A stretch of DNA of 58,364 nucleotides, from assembly GCA_964604675.1 (NCBI GenBank), contig CAZSAT010000036.1, positions 1-58,364 on the forward strand, read 5' to 3'. Under the pieces are notes generated by a model, which was not told the origin of the DNA, did no database searches, and worked only from the letters and a program-made list of their open reading frames with translations. This DNA comes from CAZSAT01 sp964604675. GTDB lineage: Bacteria > Myxococcota_A > UBA796 > CAJQPC01. A program made the position numbers and the translations under genes. Shown one piece after another: positions 8,648-19,823 of this stretch. The first letter of the stretch is position 1, and every line of letters starts with the position of its first letter.

Positions 8648-8679
8648 CGGCGCTGAAGCATCGCACGCTGCCGGACGGT

Positions 8680-8685
8680 TATGGC
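8680..8685 (+). promoter_or_regulatory. -10 box before the TRAP operon
   Basis: TATGGC ends 7 nt before an in-frame GTG at 8693, the usual leaderless spacing here. It argues that GTG 8693 rather than ATG 8681 starts the lipoprotein. Confidence 0.3.
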
Positions 8686-9727
8686 TGCGGCCGTGATCGC
8701 CCTGCTGCCCCTTTCATTCGTCGCCTGCCTCTCCAACAAGGTCGACCGGCTCACCGTGGACGGCGTGGTCGGCATCGGGCTGACCGTGCCCGACATGGAC
8801 AAGGCGTGCCAGCTGGGCGCCAGCTTCGCCCACGTGTTGCCGGCGCCCGTTCGTCGTACGCCCCACAAGGCGATGGTGATCACCGAGGTCACCTCGGCCG
8901 CCTGTGAGGAGGCCGACGCGTGGGAGGCCGAGCTGGCGGCGGCCCGCGCCCTGGTCTCCCTCGAGGGTGCCTCGCGCACCGCTGCGGTGAAGGACGCGCG
9001 GATCCTCGAGGAGCGTCACCACGCCCTCGCCGCCCAGCGCTTCTGGCGCAGCTACCAGGCCCTGAACGAAGCCTTCGGGCCGGTGGGCGAGGGCTGCCCC
9101 AGGATCGGCGAGGACGACGAGATCGTGTACCTGCTGGGCCTGTATGCCGGGGTCAACGCGCTCCTGCACGACAAGGCCGCCGGCAACGTGGTGGGTGTCC
9201 CGGCCGATGTGGTGGCGCAGGTCTCTCGTGGGGCCACGTGCCTCGATGACGCACGCTGGTGGAGCGTGCCCAGCGCGCTCACGGCGGCCTGCCAGGCCAC
9301 CATCCCGGGGTCGGCCCCCGAGGGCGTGGACCCCTGGGTGGAGCTCACCGCGGCCGCGGCGGCGGGCGAGGCCGAGGGCGTACGGCTCGCGAGGGCCCTG
9401 GAGGTGCTCATCGCGTCGAACGCCGGGCGCGACGAGCACGCCGACACGGCCATCACCGCCCACGCGGCCAGCCTCCTCGCTCACGAACCGGACCCCAACG
9501 GTCGCTTGCTCGACGAGTACGCACGCCTCGTGAGCCTGCACGTGGCTGACCTTCGGTGGACCGCCGCCGAGGGGCATCGAGCCCCTGCACTGGGGGTTCC
9601 GCCCGCGCCCGAGGACCCCGAGGCCGCGGGCGCAGACCCCTTCGCCGACGATCCCTTCGGCGACCCCTTTGCCGAGCCGGCGCCCGAGAGCGTGCCCGAG
9701 CCGGCCCCTCCGGAGGAGACCCCATGA
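8681..9727 (+). CDS. TRAP-operon lipoprotein, possible T (TatT-like) component, with DPF-rich tail
   Basis: A 348-residue lipoprotein (ALLPLSFVAC, Cys16; 12 residues in from GTG 8693 if that start is used). The body is helical and Ala-rich, reminiscent of the TPR-like TatT lipoproteins encoded with some TRAP transporters of spirochaetes and delta-proteobacteria; this is inferred mostly from context. The last 50 residues are Pro/Glu/Asp rich and contain DPFAD-DPFGD-DPFAE, the same repeat as in the TRAP permease two genes downstream. An ATGA overlap couples it to the solute-binding protein. The function is probably ligand handling or docking at the outer membrane. Confidence 0.6.
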   Translation: MAAAVIALLPLSFVACLSNKVDRLTVDGVVGIGLTVPDMDKACQLGASFAHVLPAPVRRTPHKAMVITEVTSAACEEADAWEAELAAARALVSLEGASRTAAVKDARILEERHHALAAQRFWRSYQALNEAFGPVGEGCPRIGEDDEIVYLLGLYAGVNALLHDKAAGNVVGVPADVVAQVSRGATCLDDARWWSVPSALTAACQATIPGSAPEGVDPWVELTAAAAAGEAEGVRLARALEVLIASNAGRDEHADTAITAHAASLLAHEPDPNGRLLDEYARLVSLHVADLRWTAAEGHRAPALGVPPAPEDPEAAGADPFADDPFGDPFAEPAPESVPEPAPPEETP

Positions 9728-10713
9728 GGACCTTGCTTCTGTGCGTTGCCGCCCTGCTCGTCGCAGGCCAGGCGAAGGCCGCCACCGTCTGCGTCTTCGA
9801 TCCGGGGGGCAAGTCCGGCGACTACTACCGCATCATGGAGGCGTGGGCGCTGGAGGCGGGCGGCTGGGGCACCGCGGTCGAGCTGAAGGCCTACACCGAC
9901 GAAGAGACCGCCACCAAGGACTACGACGCGGGCCACTGCGACGGCGTGCTGGCCACGGGGGTGCGCCTCCAGCGCTTCAACCGCTTCCCCACCACCTTGG
10001 AGGCCGTGGGTGCGTTGCCCGACTACGACCTGCTCGAGGGCATGCTCAAGACCCTCGCCACGAGCGACGGGGCAGCGTCGAAGCTCTCGAGCGGCGGCCA
10101 CGCGACGGCCGGCTTCGTGCCGATCGGGGCGGCCTACCTGTTCGTGCGCGATCGGAACGTCGACTCGGTCGCCGAGCTGGCGGGGCAGCGCATCGCCACC
10201 TTGGACTACGACAAGGCGAGCGTGGCCATGGTCGATCGCGTGGGCGCCATCATGGTGCCTGCGGACCTGGGCAGCCTGGGCCCCAAGTTCAACAATGGCG
10301 ACGTCGACGCCTGCTACGCGTCGGCGCCGGCCTACCAGCCCTTCGAGCTCCACCGCGGGCTCGCCAACGGTGGCGGCATCGTGAAGGCGCCGCTCGCCCA
10401 GGCCACCCTGCAGCTCCTCATCCACGAGGACAAGTTCGCTGCGGGCTTCGCCAAGGCCAGCCGCCAGGACCTCTACGACCGGTGGAGCGACGCCAAGGCG
10501 GTCATCGACGCGGCCGAGTCGGCCATCCCCGCCAGCTCCTGGATCGAGATCTCGGACGCCACCTTCGCGGAGTGGGAGGAGATGTTCCAGGGCGTGCGCA
10601 TCAAGCTGCGGGACGAGTCCGGCGCGTACGACGGCGCCATGCTCAGCGTGATGCGGAAGCTGCGTTGCTCGACCGACGGGTCCCGCGCCGAGTGCGCCGA
10701 GAAGAAGGAGTAG
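9724..10713 (+). CDS. TRAP-type periplasmic solute-binding protein
   Basis: A 329-residue secreted protein with a clear signal peptide (RTLLLCVAALLVAGQAKA). The body looks like a divergent DctP/TAXI-type binding protein: VCVFDPGGKSGDYY at the first strand, DGVLATGVRLQRFN, then AYLFVRDRNVDSVAELAGQRIAT and the late helix WIEISDATFAEWEEMF. Such 'putative solute-binding proteins' deliver ligand to a DctM-type permease, which is the next gene. ATGA overlap with the upstream lipoprotein fixes the start. The ligand is unknown. Confidence 0.75.
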   Translation: MRTLLLCVAALLVAGQAKAATVCVFDPGGKSGDYYRIMEAWALEAGGWGTAVELKAYTDEETATKDYDAGHCDGVLATGVRLQRFNRFPTTLEAVGALPDYDLLEGMLKTLATSDGAASKLSSGGHATAGFVPIGAAYLFVRDRNVDSVAELAGQRIATLDYDKASVAMVDRVGAIMVPADLGSLGPKFNNGDVDACYASAPAYQPFELHRGLANGGGIVKAPLAQATLQLLIHEDKFAAGFAKASRQDLYDRWSDAKAVIDAAESAIPASSWIEISDATFAEWEEMFQGVRIKLRDESGAYDGAMLSVMRKLRCSTDGSRAECAEKKE

Positions 10714-10716
10714 CGC

Positions 10717-12834
10717 TTGTCTCGCCCATGGACCGCGCTGGCCACGCTGGCGCTCTTCGGAGCGCTGGCCCTGGCGCTGGTCGTGGGCATGGCGCCCAAC
10801 CTGCACACCGTGGTGGTCTCGCTCGGGGAGCGGACCTGGCCGGGCTACGCGGCCGAGCTGCGGGACGACCCGGTCGCCCCCGAGTGCGACGTCGCGGCGC
10901 TCGACGAGCAGCTGGGCACGTGCTCGTCGTCGTCCGAAGGTTCCGCCGCGGACCCTTTCGACGGTCAAGACCCCTTCGCGGACCCGGATCGGGTGGAAGC
11001 GGACCCCTTCGCCGGGGAGGACCCCTTCGCGGATCCGGAGCCTGCCGAAGCGGACCCCTTCGCGGACGACGATCCCTTCGCGGACGCCGACCCCTTCGCG
11101 GACGACGCCGCACCCGACGGCCCGAGCTGCGAGGCGGTGCAGGCGCTGCGCGACCGCTGCGTGCAGCGCCACGCCGAGTACGAGGACAAGCGCTCCCGCC
11201 TGAACGGTCCGGTGATGGTCTTCCGGGCCCTCGAGCGCCGGATCAGCGACTTCGCCCACTTCGGCGGCTGGAAGCACCTCCTGTCCCTGGTGCTCCTCAT
11301 CGGCGCCTTCAACACCACGTTGCGCCGTCACCACATCGCCCTGCGCGAGGCGGAGAGTCCGCTCGAGCACACCGTGGCGCAGGGCACACAGCTCGTCGCG
11401 CACCTGTTGTGGACGGCGAGCTGCATCGCCGACTGGCAGGTGCAGCAGGCCAGCTCAGCGGAGTCCGAGCACGGGGGCCTCCCGCTGATCTGGGCGGTGG
11501 GCTTCGCGGTGCTCGCAGCCATCAACGTGCTGCACCTGGTTCGGCGGCCGAAGGGGCTCGATGGCGGCGGGGGCGTGGCTCGCCTGCTGATGGTCGTGCC
11601 GCTCTACGCTTGGATGGCCTTGATCGCCGGGGCGTGGTTCCTGCTCGGCGAGCAGCACTTCAGCGGCCAGGCGATCTACGTGCACAAGTTCGTGCAGGTC
11701 CCCACCGTGTACCTGGGCATCGGGCTCTACATCTGGGCGGGCATGATGCTCGCCGAGACCACCCTGGCCCAGCGCACCATCGCCGTGCTCACCCCGTGGA
11801 AGCTGCCGGTGATGGTGCTCGCGTGGGTGCTGGTGCTGGGCGCGGCGTTGCCCACCGCCTACTCGGGCGCGAGCGGCATCTTCGTCATCGCGGCGGGTGC
11901 GGTGCTCTTCAACGAGCTCCGCAGCGCAGGCGCCACGCGGAGGCAGGCCCTGATGGCCACCGCCATGTCGGGGAGCCTCGGCGTGGTGCTGCGCCCGTGC
12001 CTGGTCGTGGTGCTCATCGCGGTCCTGAACAAGCAGGTCACCACCGACGAGCTCTTCGGAAAGGGCCTGCAGGTCTTTGCGCTCACGGCGGTGTTGAGCT
12101 TCGCGGCGTTCCTCTGGCGCAGCCGGGAGCCCTTCTCGATGGCCCCGGCGTCGGAAGCCCTGCCGAAGTCGGTCGCGGCCATCAAGCGGCTCGTGCCGCA
12201 CCTGCTGGTGCTCGCCGGCGTGCTGGCCTTCTTCTACTTCGCGCTGGGCACCGTGGTGAACGAACACACCGCGCCCTTCGTGTTGCCGGTGTTGCTGCTC
12301 GCGGTCGTGCTCTTCGACAAGCCTGGGCTGCGCTGGAAGAGCCTCGTGAAGGCCACCGACGAGAGCTCCAGCCACGTGGGCGCGCTGCTCACCCTGATGG
12401 TGGGCTCGGTCGGCCTCGGTGGGGTCGTGGAACGCGCCGAGGTGATGAGCCTGGTGCCCACCGAGTTCGGCTCCGTCTGGATCACGATGGCCCTGCTGGT
12501 CGTGGTGATGGTGCTGGTCGGCATGACCATGGACGCGCTGGGTGCCGTGGTGCTCGTGAGCGTGTCGGTGGCCCCGGTGGCCTACGCAAACGGCATCTCG
12601 CCGGTGCACTTCTGGATGATGGTGCTGGTGGCCTTCGAGCTCGGCTACCTCACGCCGCCCGTCGCGCTGAACCACCTGCTCGCGCGGCAGGTCATCGGCG
12701 CGGAAGCCAAGGTCGAGCTCTACGCGGTCGAGGGCGGCTGGTTCGAGCGCTACGAGCACATCGTGGTGCCGATGCTCATCATGGGGGCCGCCCTGCTCCT
12801 GGTGGCCTTCGTGCCGCTCATGGTGGGCGGATAG
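10717..12834 (+). CDS. TRAP transporter fused DctQ-DctM permease with an acidic DPFAD-repeat loop
   Basis: A 705-residue polytopic membrane protein. After the first helix (residues 6-26) comes a loop of about 135 residues with four Cys and seven DPF units (residues 79-129, bases 10951-11106). A few helices of DctQ type follow, then the DctM domain: AYSGASGIFVIAAGAVLFNEL, ATAMSGSLGVVLRPCLVVV, and the final LVGMTMDALGAVVLVSV and ELGYLTPPVALNHLL, all typical of the large TRAP permease. TTG 10717 is used as start behind GAAGGAG (10704-10710), three bases after the upstream stop. It imports an organic anion with Na+ or H+. The acidic loop is unusual for the family and matches the tail of the first gene in the operon. 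Confidence 0.85.
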   Translation: MSRPWTALATLALFGALALALVVGMAPNLHTVVVSLGERTWPGYAAELRDDPVAPECDVAALDEQLGTCSSSSEGSAADPFDGQDPFADPDRVEADPFAGEDPFADPEPAEADPFADDDPFADADPFADDAAPDGPSCEAVQALRDRCVQRHAEYEDKRSRLNGPVMVFRALERRISDFAHFGGWKHLLSLVLLIGAFNTTLRRHHIALREAESPLEHTVAQGTQLVAHLLWTASCIADWQVQQASSAESEHGGLPLIWAVGFAVLAAINVLHLVRRPKGLDGGGGVARLLMVVPLYAWMALIAGAWFLLGEQHFSGQAIYVHKFVQVPTVYLGIGLYIWAGMMLAETTLAQRTIAVLTPWKLPVMVLAWVLVLGAALPTAYSGASGIFVIAAGAVLFNELRSAGATRRQALMATAMSGSLGVVLRPCLVVVLIAVLNKQVTTDELFGKGLQVFALTAVLSFAAFLWRSREPFSMAPASEALPKSVAAIKRLVPHLLVLAGVLAFFYFALGTVVNEHTAPFVLPVLLLAVVLFDKPGLRWKSLVKATDESSSHVGALLTLMVGSVGLGGVVERAEVMSLVPTEFGSVWITMALLVVVMVLVGMTMDALGAVVLVSVSVAPVAYANGISPVHFWMMVLVAFELGYLTPPVALNHLLARQVIGAEAKVELYAVEGGWFERYEHIVVPMLIMGAALLLVAFVPLMVGG

Positions 12835-12854
12835 ACAGCTCCAGGGAGGTGCCC

Positions 12855-13763
12855 ATGGGCATGTTGGTCGAGGGCGTCTGGCACGACGTCTGGTACGAGA
12901 CGAAGAAGCACGGGGGCCGCTTCGTGCGGAAGGACGCCGCCTTCCGCTGCACCGAACGCTTGATCGCCGAGCCGGACCGCTACCACCTCTACGTCAGCTA
13001 CGCGTGTCCGTGGGCGCACCGCACGCTGCTCATGCGGGCCTTCAAGGGCCTCGAGTCCATCGTGCCGGCGAGCGTGGTGCACTGGCTCATGCTCGAGAAG
13101 GGCTGGACCTTCAGCGCGAAGTTGCCCGACCACCTGTTCGGCAGCTCGTGCATGCACGAGCTCTACACCCGGGCGAAGGGGGACTACACCGGCCGCGTCA
13201 CGGTGCCCGTGCTCTGGGACAAGAAGCTCGGCACCATCGTGTGCAACGAGTCCAGTGAGATCCTCCGGCTCTTCGATGGCAGCTTCGAGCCCCTGGGCAT
13301 CGAGCCGGCGCGGTACTACCCCGAGCCGCTGCGCGAAGCGATCGACGATGTGAACGAGCGGGTCTACCACCACGTCAACAACGGTGTGTACAAGGCCGGC
13401 TTCGCCACCACCCAGGCGGCCTACGCCGAAGCGGTCACCGCCCTCTTCGACACCCTCGACTGGCTGGAGGCACGGCTCGAAGGGCGCACCTGGCTGGTCG
13501 GCGAGCAGCTGACCGAGGCCGACATCCGCCTCTGGACCACGCTCCTGCGCTTCGACCCCGTCTACGTCGGGCACTTCAAGTGCAACCTCCGGCGGCTGTG
13601 CGACTACCCGCGGCTGCACGCCTACGCGAAGCGCTTCGCCGATCTGCCCGGCGTCCGGGACACGGTCCACATGGACCACATCAAGCAGCACTACTACGCG
13701 AGCCACACGAGCATCAACCCGCACGGTGTGGTGCCGCTCGGCCCGGTCGACGGCCTGATCTGA
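12855..13763 (+). CDS. Glutathionyl-hydroquinone reductase (YqjG/Xi-class GST)
   Basis: A 302-residue Xi-class glutathione transferase that removes glutathione from glutathionyl-hydroquinones. Family marks are the N-terminal GGRFVRKDAAFR, the catalytic YACPWAHR (Cys51), and the C-terminal helical domain with WLVGEQLTEADIRLWTTLLRFDPVYVGHFKCN, which is diagnostic. The length fits (family 300-330). GGGAGGT at 12845-12851 precedes ATG 12855. It is 20 bases behind the TRAP operon but is not clearly related to it. Confidence 0.9.
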   Translation: MGMLVEGVWHDVWYETKKHGGRFVRKDAAFRCTERLIAEPDRYHLYVSYACPWAHRTLLMRAFKGLESIVPASVVHWLMLEKGWTFSAKLPDHLFGSSCMHELYTRAKGDYTGRVTVPVLWDKKLGTIVCNESSEILRLFDGSFEPLGIEPARYYPEPLREAIDDVNERVYHHVNNGVYKAGFATTQAAYAEAVTALFDTLDWLEARLEGRTWLVGEQLTEADIRLWTTLLRFDPVYVGHFKCNLRRLCDYPRLHAYAKRFADLPGVRDTVHMDHIKQHYYASHTSINPHGVVPLGPVDGLI

Positions 13764-13772
13764 GCCGGTGGT

Positions 13773-16007
<2,235 letters not shown>

Positions 16008-16013
16008 GGGCGC

Positions 16014-16019
16014 CGGCTA
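16014..16019 (-). promoter_or_regulatory. -10 box of glnS, leaderless
   Basis: TAGCCG on the minus strand, 6 nt before ATG 16007. Confidence 0.4.
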
Positions 16020-16038
16020 TCTCGGCCCCGATGCCGGG

Positions 16039-17217
16039 TCACTCCCCTCCGAGGGGCTCCACACGGGCGAAGTGTCGGGCCAGGTGGCTCACCAGCTCGA
16101 GCGGTCCACCATCCTTGTTGACCACGCGGCCCGGCATAGCGGCCACGAAGCGTTGCATCTCGTCGCCGACCGCGCCGCCGGTGAAGAAGACGAAGCGGGG
16201 CTCCAGCGCGGGCCACTGGCGGCTGGCGGCTTCGTAGAGCAGGCGGCCGTCCATGCCCGGCATCATCAGGTCACTCACGATCACGTCGTAGGTGTTGGCG
16301 GAGAGCAGCTCGAGCGCAGCGCGGCCGCCGTCGGCCTCGTGGACCTCGTGGTCGCGTCGGAGGAGTCGGCCCACCACCTTGCGGACCAGGTGGTCGTCGT
16401 CCACGACCAGCACCCGGAGCCGGGGACCCGCGAGCGGTGTGGGGCTTGGTCGACGGGAGCATCGCGGGGCCGGTAGCTGGACGGCCACGCGGGTGCCCTG
16501 CCCCGGCGTGCTCCGGATCTCGAGGCTGCCTCCGTGCGCGCTGGTGATCTCCTGGGCCAGCGTGAGGCCGAGGCCAGCATGCCCGCGCTTCGCCGAGAAC
16601 CACGGCTCGGTGGCCTTCTCGAGCACGGCCTTCGCCATGCCGGCGCCGTCGTCGTGCACGGCCACGGTGATCGCGTCGCTCTTCCGCTCTACGGTGACGG
16701 TGACCGTGCGCTCTTCGTGTTCGCCGAGCGGCATGGCCTCGGCGGCGTTGGTGATGAGCGCGATGACCAGCTGGATGAGCTGGCCTCGGTTCGCGTCGAT
16801 GGCGGGGACGGGCGAGGTGCCGATGACCAGCCGCGCGCGCTGCTGCACGTCGTGCCGGACCAACATGCCGGCGGCGTGGGCGAGGTCCGCCAGGTCGACA
16901 CGTTCGCGGGTCGCCGGGTCGGCCGAGGCGAAGGCGGAGAAGGTGGCGGCCACCCTCTGCACGTGCCTGGTGGCGGACTCGCACTCCTCGATCACGGCGA
17001 GCAGGTGATCGATGGCCTCGACGCCGAGCGGTTGACCCGCCACGTGGGCCTTGAGCGACTGCCGCACGACGGCGAGGTTGCAGCGGAGCGTGAGGGCCGG
17101 GCTCGAGATCTCGTTCGCCACGCCCGCGGAGAGCGCACCCAGGGCGTGCACGCGCTGCCGGGCTGCGTGCGACTCGGGCGCTTCGGTGGGCTCGACCTCT
17201 TCCTGGGTCTGCTTCAT
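16039..17217 (-). CDS. Hybrid histidine-kinase-like protein lacking the phospho-acceptor His, with C-terminal receiver
   Basis: A 392-residue cytoplasmic protein. The dimerisation helix reads LSAGVANEISSPA where NtrB-type kinases have GVAHEINNPL, so Asn35 replaces the phosphorylated His. The HATPase domain looks intact: LITNAAEAM (N157), DDGAGM (189-194), GHAGLGL (212-218). A receiver domain follows (268-385) with acidic pocket VVDDD, phospho-Asp D316 (VSDLMMPGMDG), Thr346 and Lys368. There is no output domain and no sensor. It may be an inactive kinase that still binds ATP, a phosphatase, or a receiver scaffold. TAGGCT lies 6 nt before the ATG. Confidence 0.8.
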   Translation of the reverse strand: MKQTQEEVEPTEAPESHAARQRVHALGALSAGVANEISSPALTLRCNLAVVRQSLKAHVAGQPLGVEAIDHLLAVIEECESATRHVQRVAATFSAFASADPATRERVDLADLAHAAGMLVRHDVQQRARLVIGTSPVPAIDANRGQLIQLVIALITNAAEAMPLGEHEERTVTVTVERKSDAITVAVHDDGAGMAKAVLEKATEPWFSAKRGHAGLGLTLAQEITSAHGGSLEIRSTPGQGTRVAVQLPAPRCSRRPSPTPLAGPRLRVLVVDDDHLVRKVVGRLLRRDHEVHEADGGRAALELLSANTYDVIVSDLMMPGMDGRLLYEAASRQWPALEPRFVFFTGGAVGDEMQRFVAAMPGRVVNKDGGPLELVSHLARHFARVEPLGGE

Positions 17218-17223
17218 GGGGAG

Positions 17224-17229
17224 AGCCTA
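17224..17229 (-). promoter_or_regulatory. -10 box of the hybrid kinase-like gene, leaderless
   Basis: TAGGCT on the minus strand, 6 nt before ATG 17217. Confidence 0.4.
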
Positions 17230-17260
17230 CCAGTGGGGCGCAGGGGGTGGCGTGGGAGCG

Positions 17261-19764
17261 TCAACCCGCCCCGAGGCTCCTGCAGGGCCGGAACCCGAGG
17301 TCGTCCAGGCGTTCGTCGGCGCCGATCGCGCGACGCGACGCGCAGCGGACCTCCTGGTCGCGCCAGCTCCCGCCGCGCACCGGGCGCTGTGGCAGGCCGG
17401 GATCGTGGCCGGCCCGAAGTGCTCGCCCGCCAGGTCCACAGGGAGGATCCGCCGGGTTGCCAGCGCACCAGGTCCGGACGTTGCCAGCGAGTCCTCGCAG
17501 GCCGTACGGGCTCTCGTCGCCGCTGTAGTGGGAGACCGGCGCGGGTCCGCGCACCGCGCGGACGGTGTCCGCCATGCACGCCCAGCTCGGGTCGAGGTGG
17601 TCCCCCCACGGGTAGGTGCGCTCGTCCGCACCGCGCGCCGCCTTCTCCCACTCGGTCTCGGTGGGGAGGCGCCATGGCCGACCGGTGCGGTCGGCGAGCC
17701 ATGTGCAGTAGGCGGTGGCCGCCGCAGCGTCGATGCCGGTGACGGGCACGTCCCCGGTGAGGCCGCCCCGGTGGAAGCCCCCGTCGTCCTGGACGTAGAC
17801 AGGGCGCTCGAGGTGTGGGGCGTGGCGGAGGGCGCGGGCGCGGTCGCGCTCTCCGCGGCTCCAGAGATCGTTCAGGAACACCAGGTACTCGGCATGGCTC
17901 ACGGGGTGGCGCTGCATCACCAAGTCGTCGACCCACACCCGCAGCCGGGGCCACGCATCGGTCGCGTCGCGGTCGCCACCGATCACCGTCCAGCCGGCCG
18001 GCACGAAGCACGCGTCGGCCCCGACCTCCATCGCGCTCGGGAGCTGCACCGATCGGATCGCGCCGGAGGGGTCGCGCGCCGCCCAGCAGCGGTCCGAACG
18101 AGCGATCGCGAGCGGCAAGCGAACCCGCGCGCGTCCGGGTGCATGCAGGTGGACGACGTAGCTTCCGAGCGCGGCGCGGTGCTCCGCGATGGGGGTGACG
18201 CCCAGACGGGTCGCGGCGCCTTCGACCAGCCGCCTGCCCCGCTGCTCATAGCGGTACAGCACCGCCTCGGCTTCCACCGCGGTGCGCAAGCTGAGGTTGC
18301 GCTGCGGTGCCAGGTAGTCGGCGTGTTCACCGCGGTCGTGCCGGCGAAGGGCCGCCTCGTGGCGGCTGGCGGCGCGGGGGTCCCGGAGCGCCACCGCGCG
18401 CTCGTGCTGGGTGCGGTGGTGCCGCGCGAGTGCCGCGTGCGCGACCGGGTGCTCGTCNNNNNNNNNNNNNNNNNNNNNNNNNNNNNNNNNNNNNNNNNNN
18501 NNNNNNNNNNNNNNNNNNNNNNNNNNNNNNNNNNNNNNNNNNNNNNNNNNNNNNNNNCGTGCTGGGTGCGGTGGTGCCGCGCGAGTGCCGCGTGCGCGAC
18601 CGGGTGCTCGTCGTCCTGCATCAGGGCCTGGTGCAGGCTCGTCAGGCTGGCCTCGTGAGCGTCCGCCGCCTCCAACGCGTGCTGTTCGGCGCGGTCCTGG
18701 AGCGCCCAGCCCTGGGCCTTGGCCGCGGCCGGGGCCCCCTTCGGCAAGTCGCTCAAGATCGCGGCCGCGTCGTGGTGCAGCCGGGCGGCGCTCTTCCGCA
18801 GGGAGGCTGCTCGCTCCCGTGCGGTCTTGGCGGCGATGAGGCACGCTTGCGCCCGCTGGGCGCGATCGCGGCCGCTCAGCCAGTGCGCCAGGCGCTCCGC
18901 CACCTCGCCCGCACTCTGCGGGCGGTCGACCGGGTTCAGCTGCGTGCAGGCCACGATCAGGTCGGCCAGGGCTGTGGGAACGGGCTCGCCGCAAGGGGTC
19001 AGCCCCGCGCGCAACGACTCCGCCTGCAAGGGGGCCTGGACGCTGCGGAAGGTCCCGGGTCCGGCCAGGCTCTCGAAGAGCAGCCCGCCCAGGCAGAAGA
19101 CATCGCTCCAGGGTCCCTGTTCGTAGCCCAACCCGGCGGCCTGTTCGGGGGGCATCCACATGCGGGTGCCGGCGACCTGACCGTCGAGGGTGCGGCTGCG
19201 ACGTCGGGTGCGCTCGGTCTCGATGTTCCGGGACCCCGGGTCCCGCGGTGTGCCCACGCGGGCCAGGCCCCAGTCGAGCACGAGGACCTCGTCGAACGCT
19301 CCGACCATCACGTTCTCGGGCTTCAGATCCCGATGGATGACGCCGCGCGCGTGTGCGAAGGCCATCGTTGCGGCGACCCGGTGCAGCACCTCGACCCGTC
19401 GTCGCAGGCGGACCTCGCCGTCCCGCAACAGATCCTCGAAGGTCCCGCCGCCGATCTCCTGCATGGCGTACCAGGGGCGCTTCCGCGCATCCACGCCCAC
19501 GTCGTAGACCTGCACGACGCCGGGGTGGCCCAGCTGCGCCGTGGTCTCGGCCTCCGAGAGGAAGCGGGTGCGCAGGGTGGCGTTGCGCGCCATCGCGGCA
19601 CGCATCACCTTGAGCGCGACCCGGCGGCCCAGGAGGCGATCCCGCGCGGCGTAGACCGTGCCCATGCCGCCTTCGCCCAACAGTTCGATCACCTCGAACC
19701 GATCCAGTTCGGGCGCCGCCTCGGCCGACGCAGCGCGGTGCTTCCGTGCGATGGAGCTGGTCAT
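17261..19764 (-). CDS. Ser/Thr protein kinase-FGE/sulfatase-modifying domain fusion, interrupted only by an assembly gap
   Basis: The N-terminal kinase carries LGEGGMGTVY, ALKV, HRDLKPEN and DWG in place of DFG, then PPEQ. A helical linker follows, and a C-terminal formylglycine-generating-enzyme-like domain (MQRHPVSHAEYLVFLNDL, WRLPTETEWEKAARG, YPWGDHL, GLAGNVRTW, RGGSWRDQ, GFRPC). Kinase-FGE fusions are frequent in myxobacteria and planctomycetes. The two halves lie in different frames around the 100-N gap. Collapsing the gap and one copy of the 55-bp flank removes 155 nt and yields one 782-residue frame. ATG 19764 follows AAGGGGG; an earlier ATG at 19797 is less likely. It is a signalling protein whose substrate is unknown. 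Confidence 0.8.
18403..18457. repeat. 55-bp contig-end overlap, left copy
   Basis: Identical to 18558-18612 on the other side of the N run. This is best read as unmerged overlapping contig ends, not as a biological repeat. Confidence 0.85.
18458..18557. other. Assembly gap of 100 N
   Basis: Fixed-length scaffold gap inside the kinase-FGE gene. Confidence 0.98.
18558..18612. repeat. 55-bp contig-end overlap, right copy
   Basis: Second copy of the 55 bases at 18403-18457. Merging the two restores the reading frame. Confidence 0.85.
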
Positions 19765-19772
19765 GCCCCCTT

Positions 19773-19795
19773 GGACGGCACGAGGGCCGCCGTCC
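19773..19795. promoter_or_regulatory. Inverted repeat in the divergent kinase-FGE/esterase control region
   Basis: Perfect 7-bp arms GGACGGC (19773-19779) and GCCGTCC (19789-19795) with a 9-base loop. On the kinase side it lies directly upstream of the AAGGGGG ribosome site. It could be an operator or a 5' leader hairpin. Confidence 0.4.
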
Positions 19796-19823
19796 ATGAG
19801 TGGACAGTCCGCACACCACGTGA

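Noticed and set aside
5240..8656. A 1138-codon open frame antisense to the kinase-STAND-TPR gene
   Set aside because: Shadow of a GC-rich gene. It has no domain, no start signal and shadow-type composition; similar long shadows occur opposite the other large genes (for example 26552-29845, 9669-13763 and 13905-16121).
18403..18612. 55-bp direct repeat read as a real tandem duplication
   Set aside because: It flanks a 100-N gap exactly, and collapsing it restores the frame.
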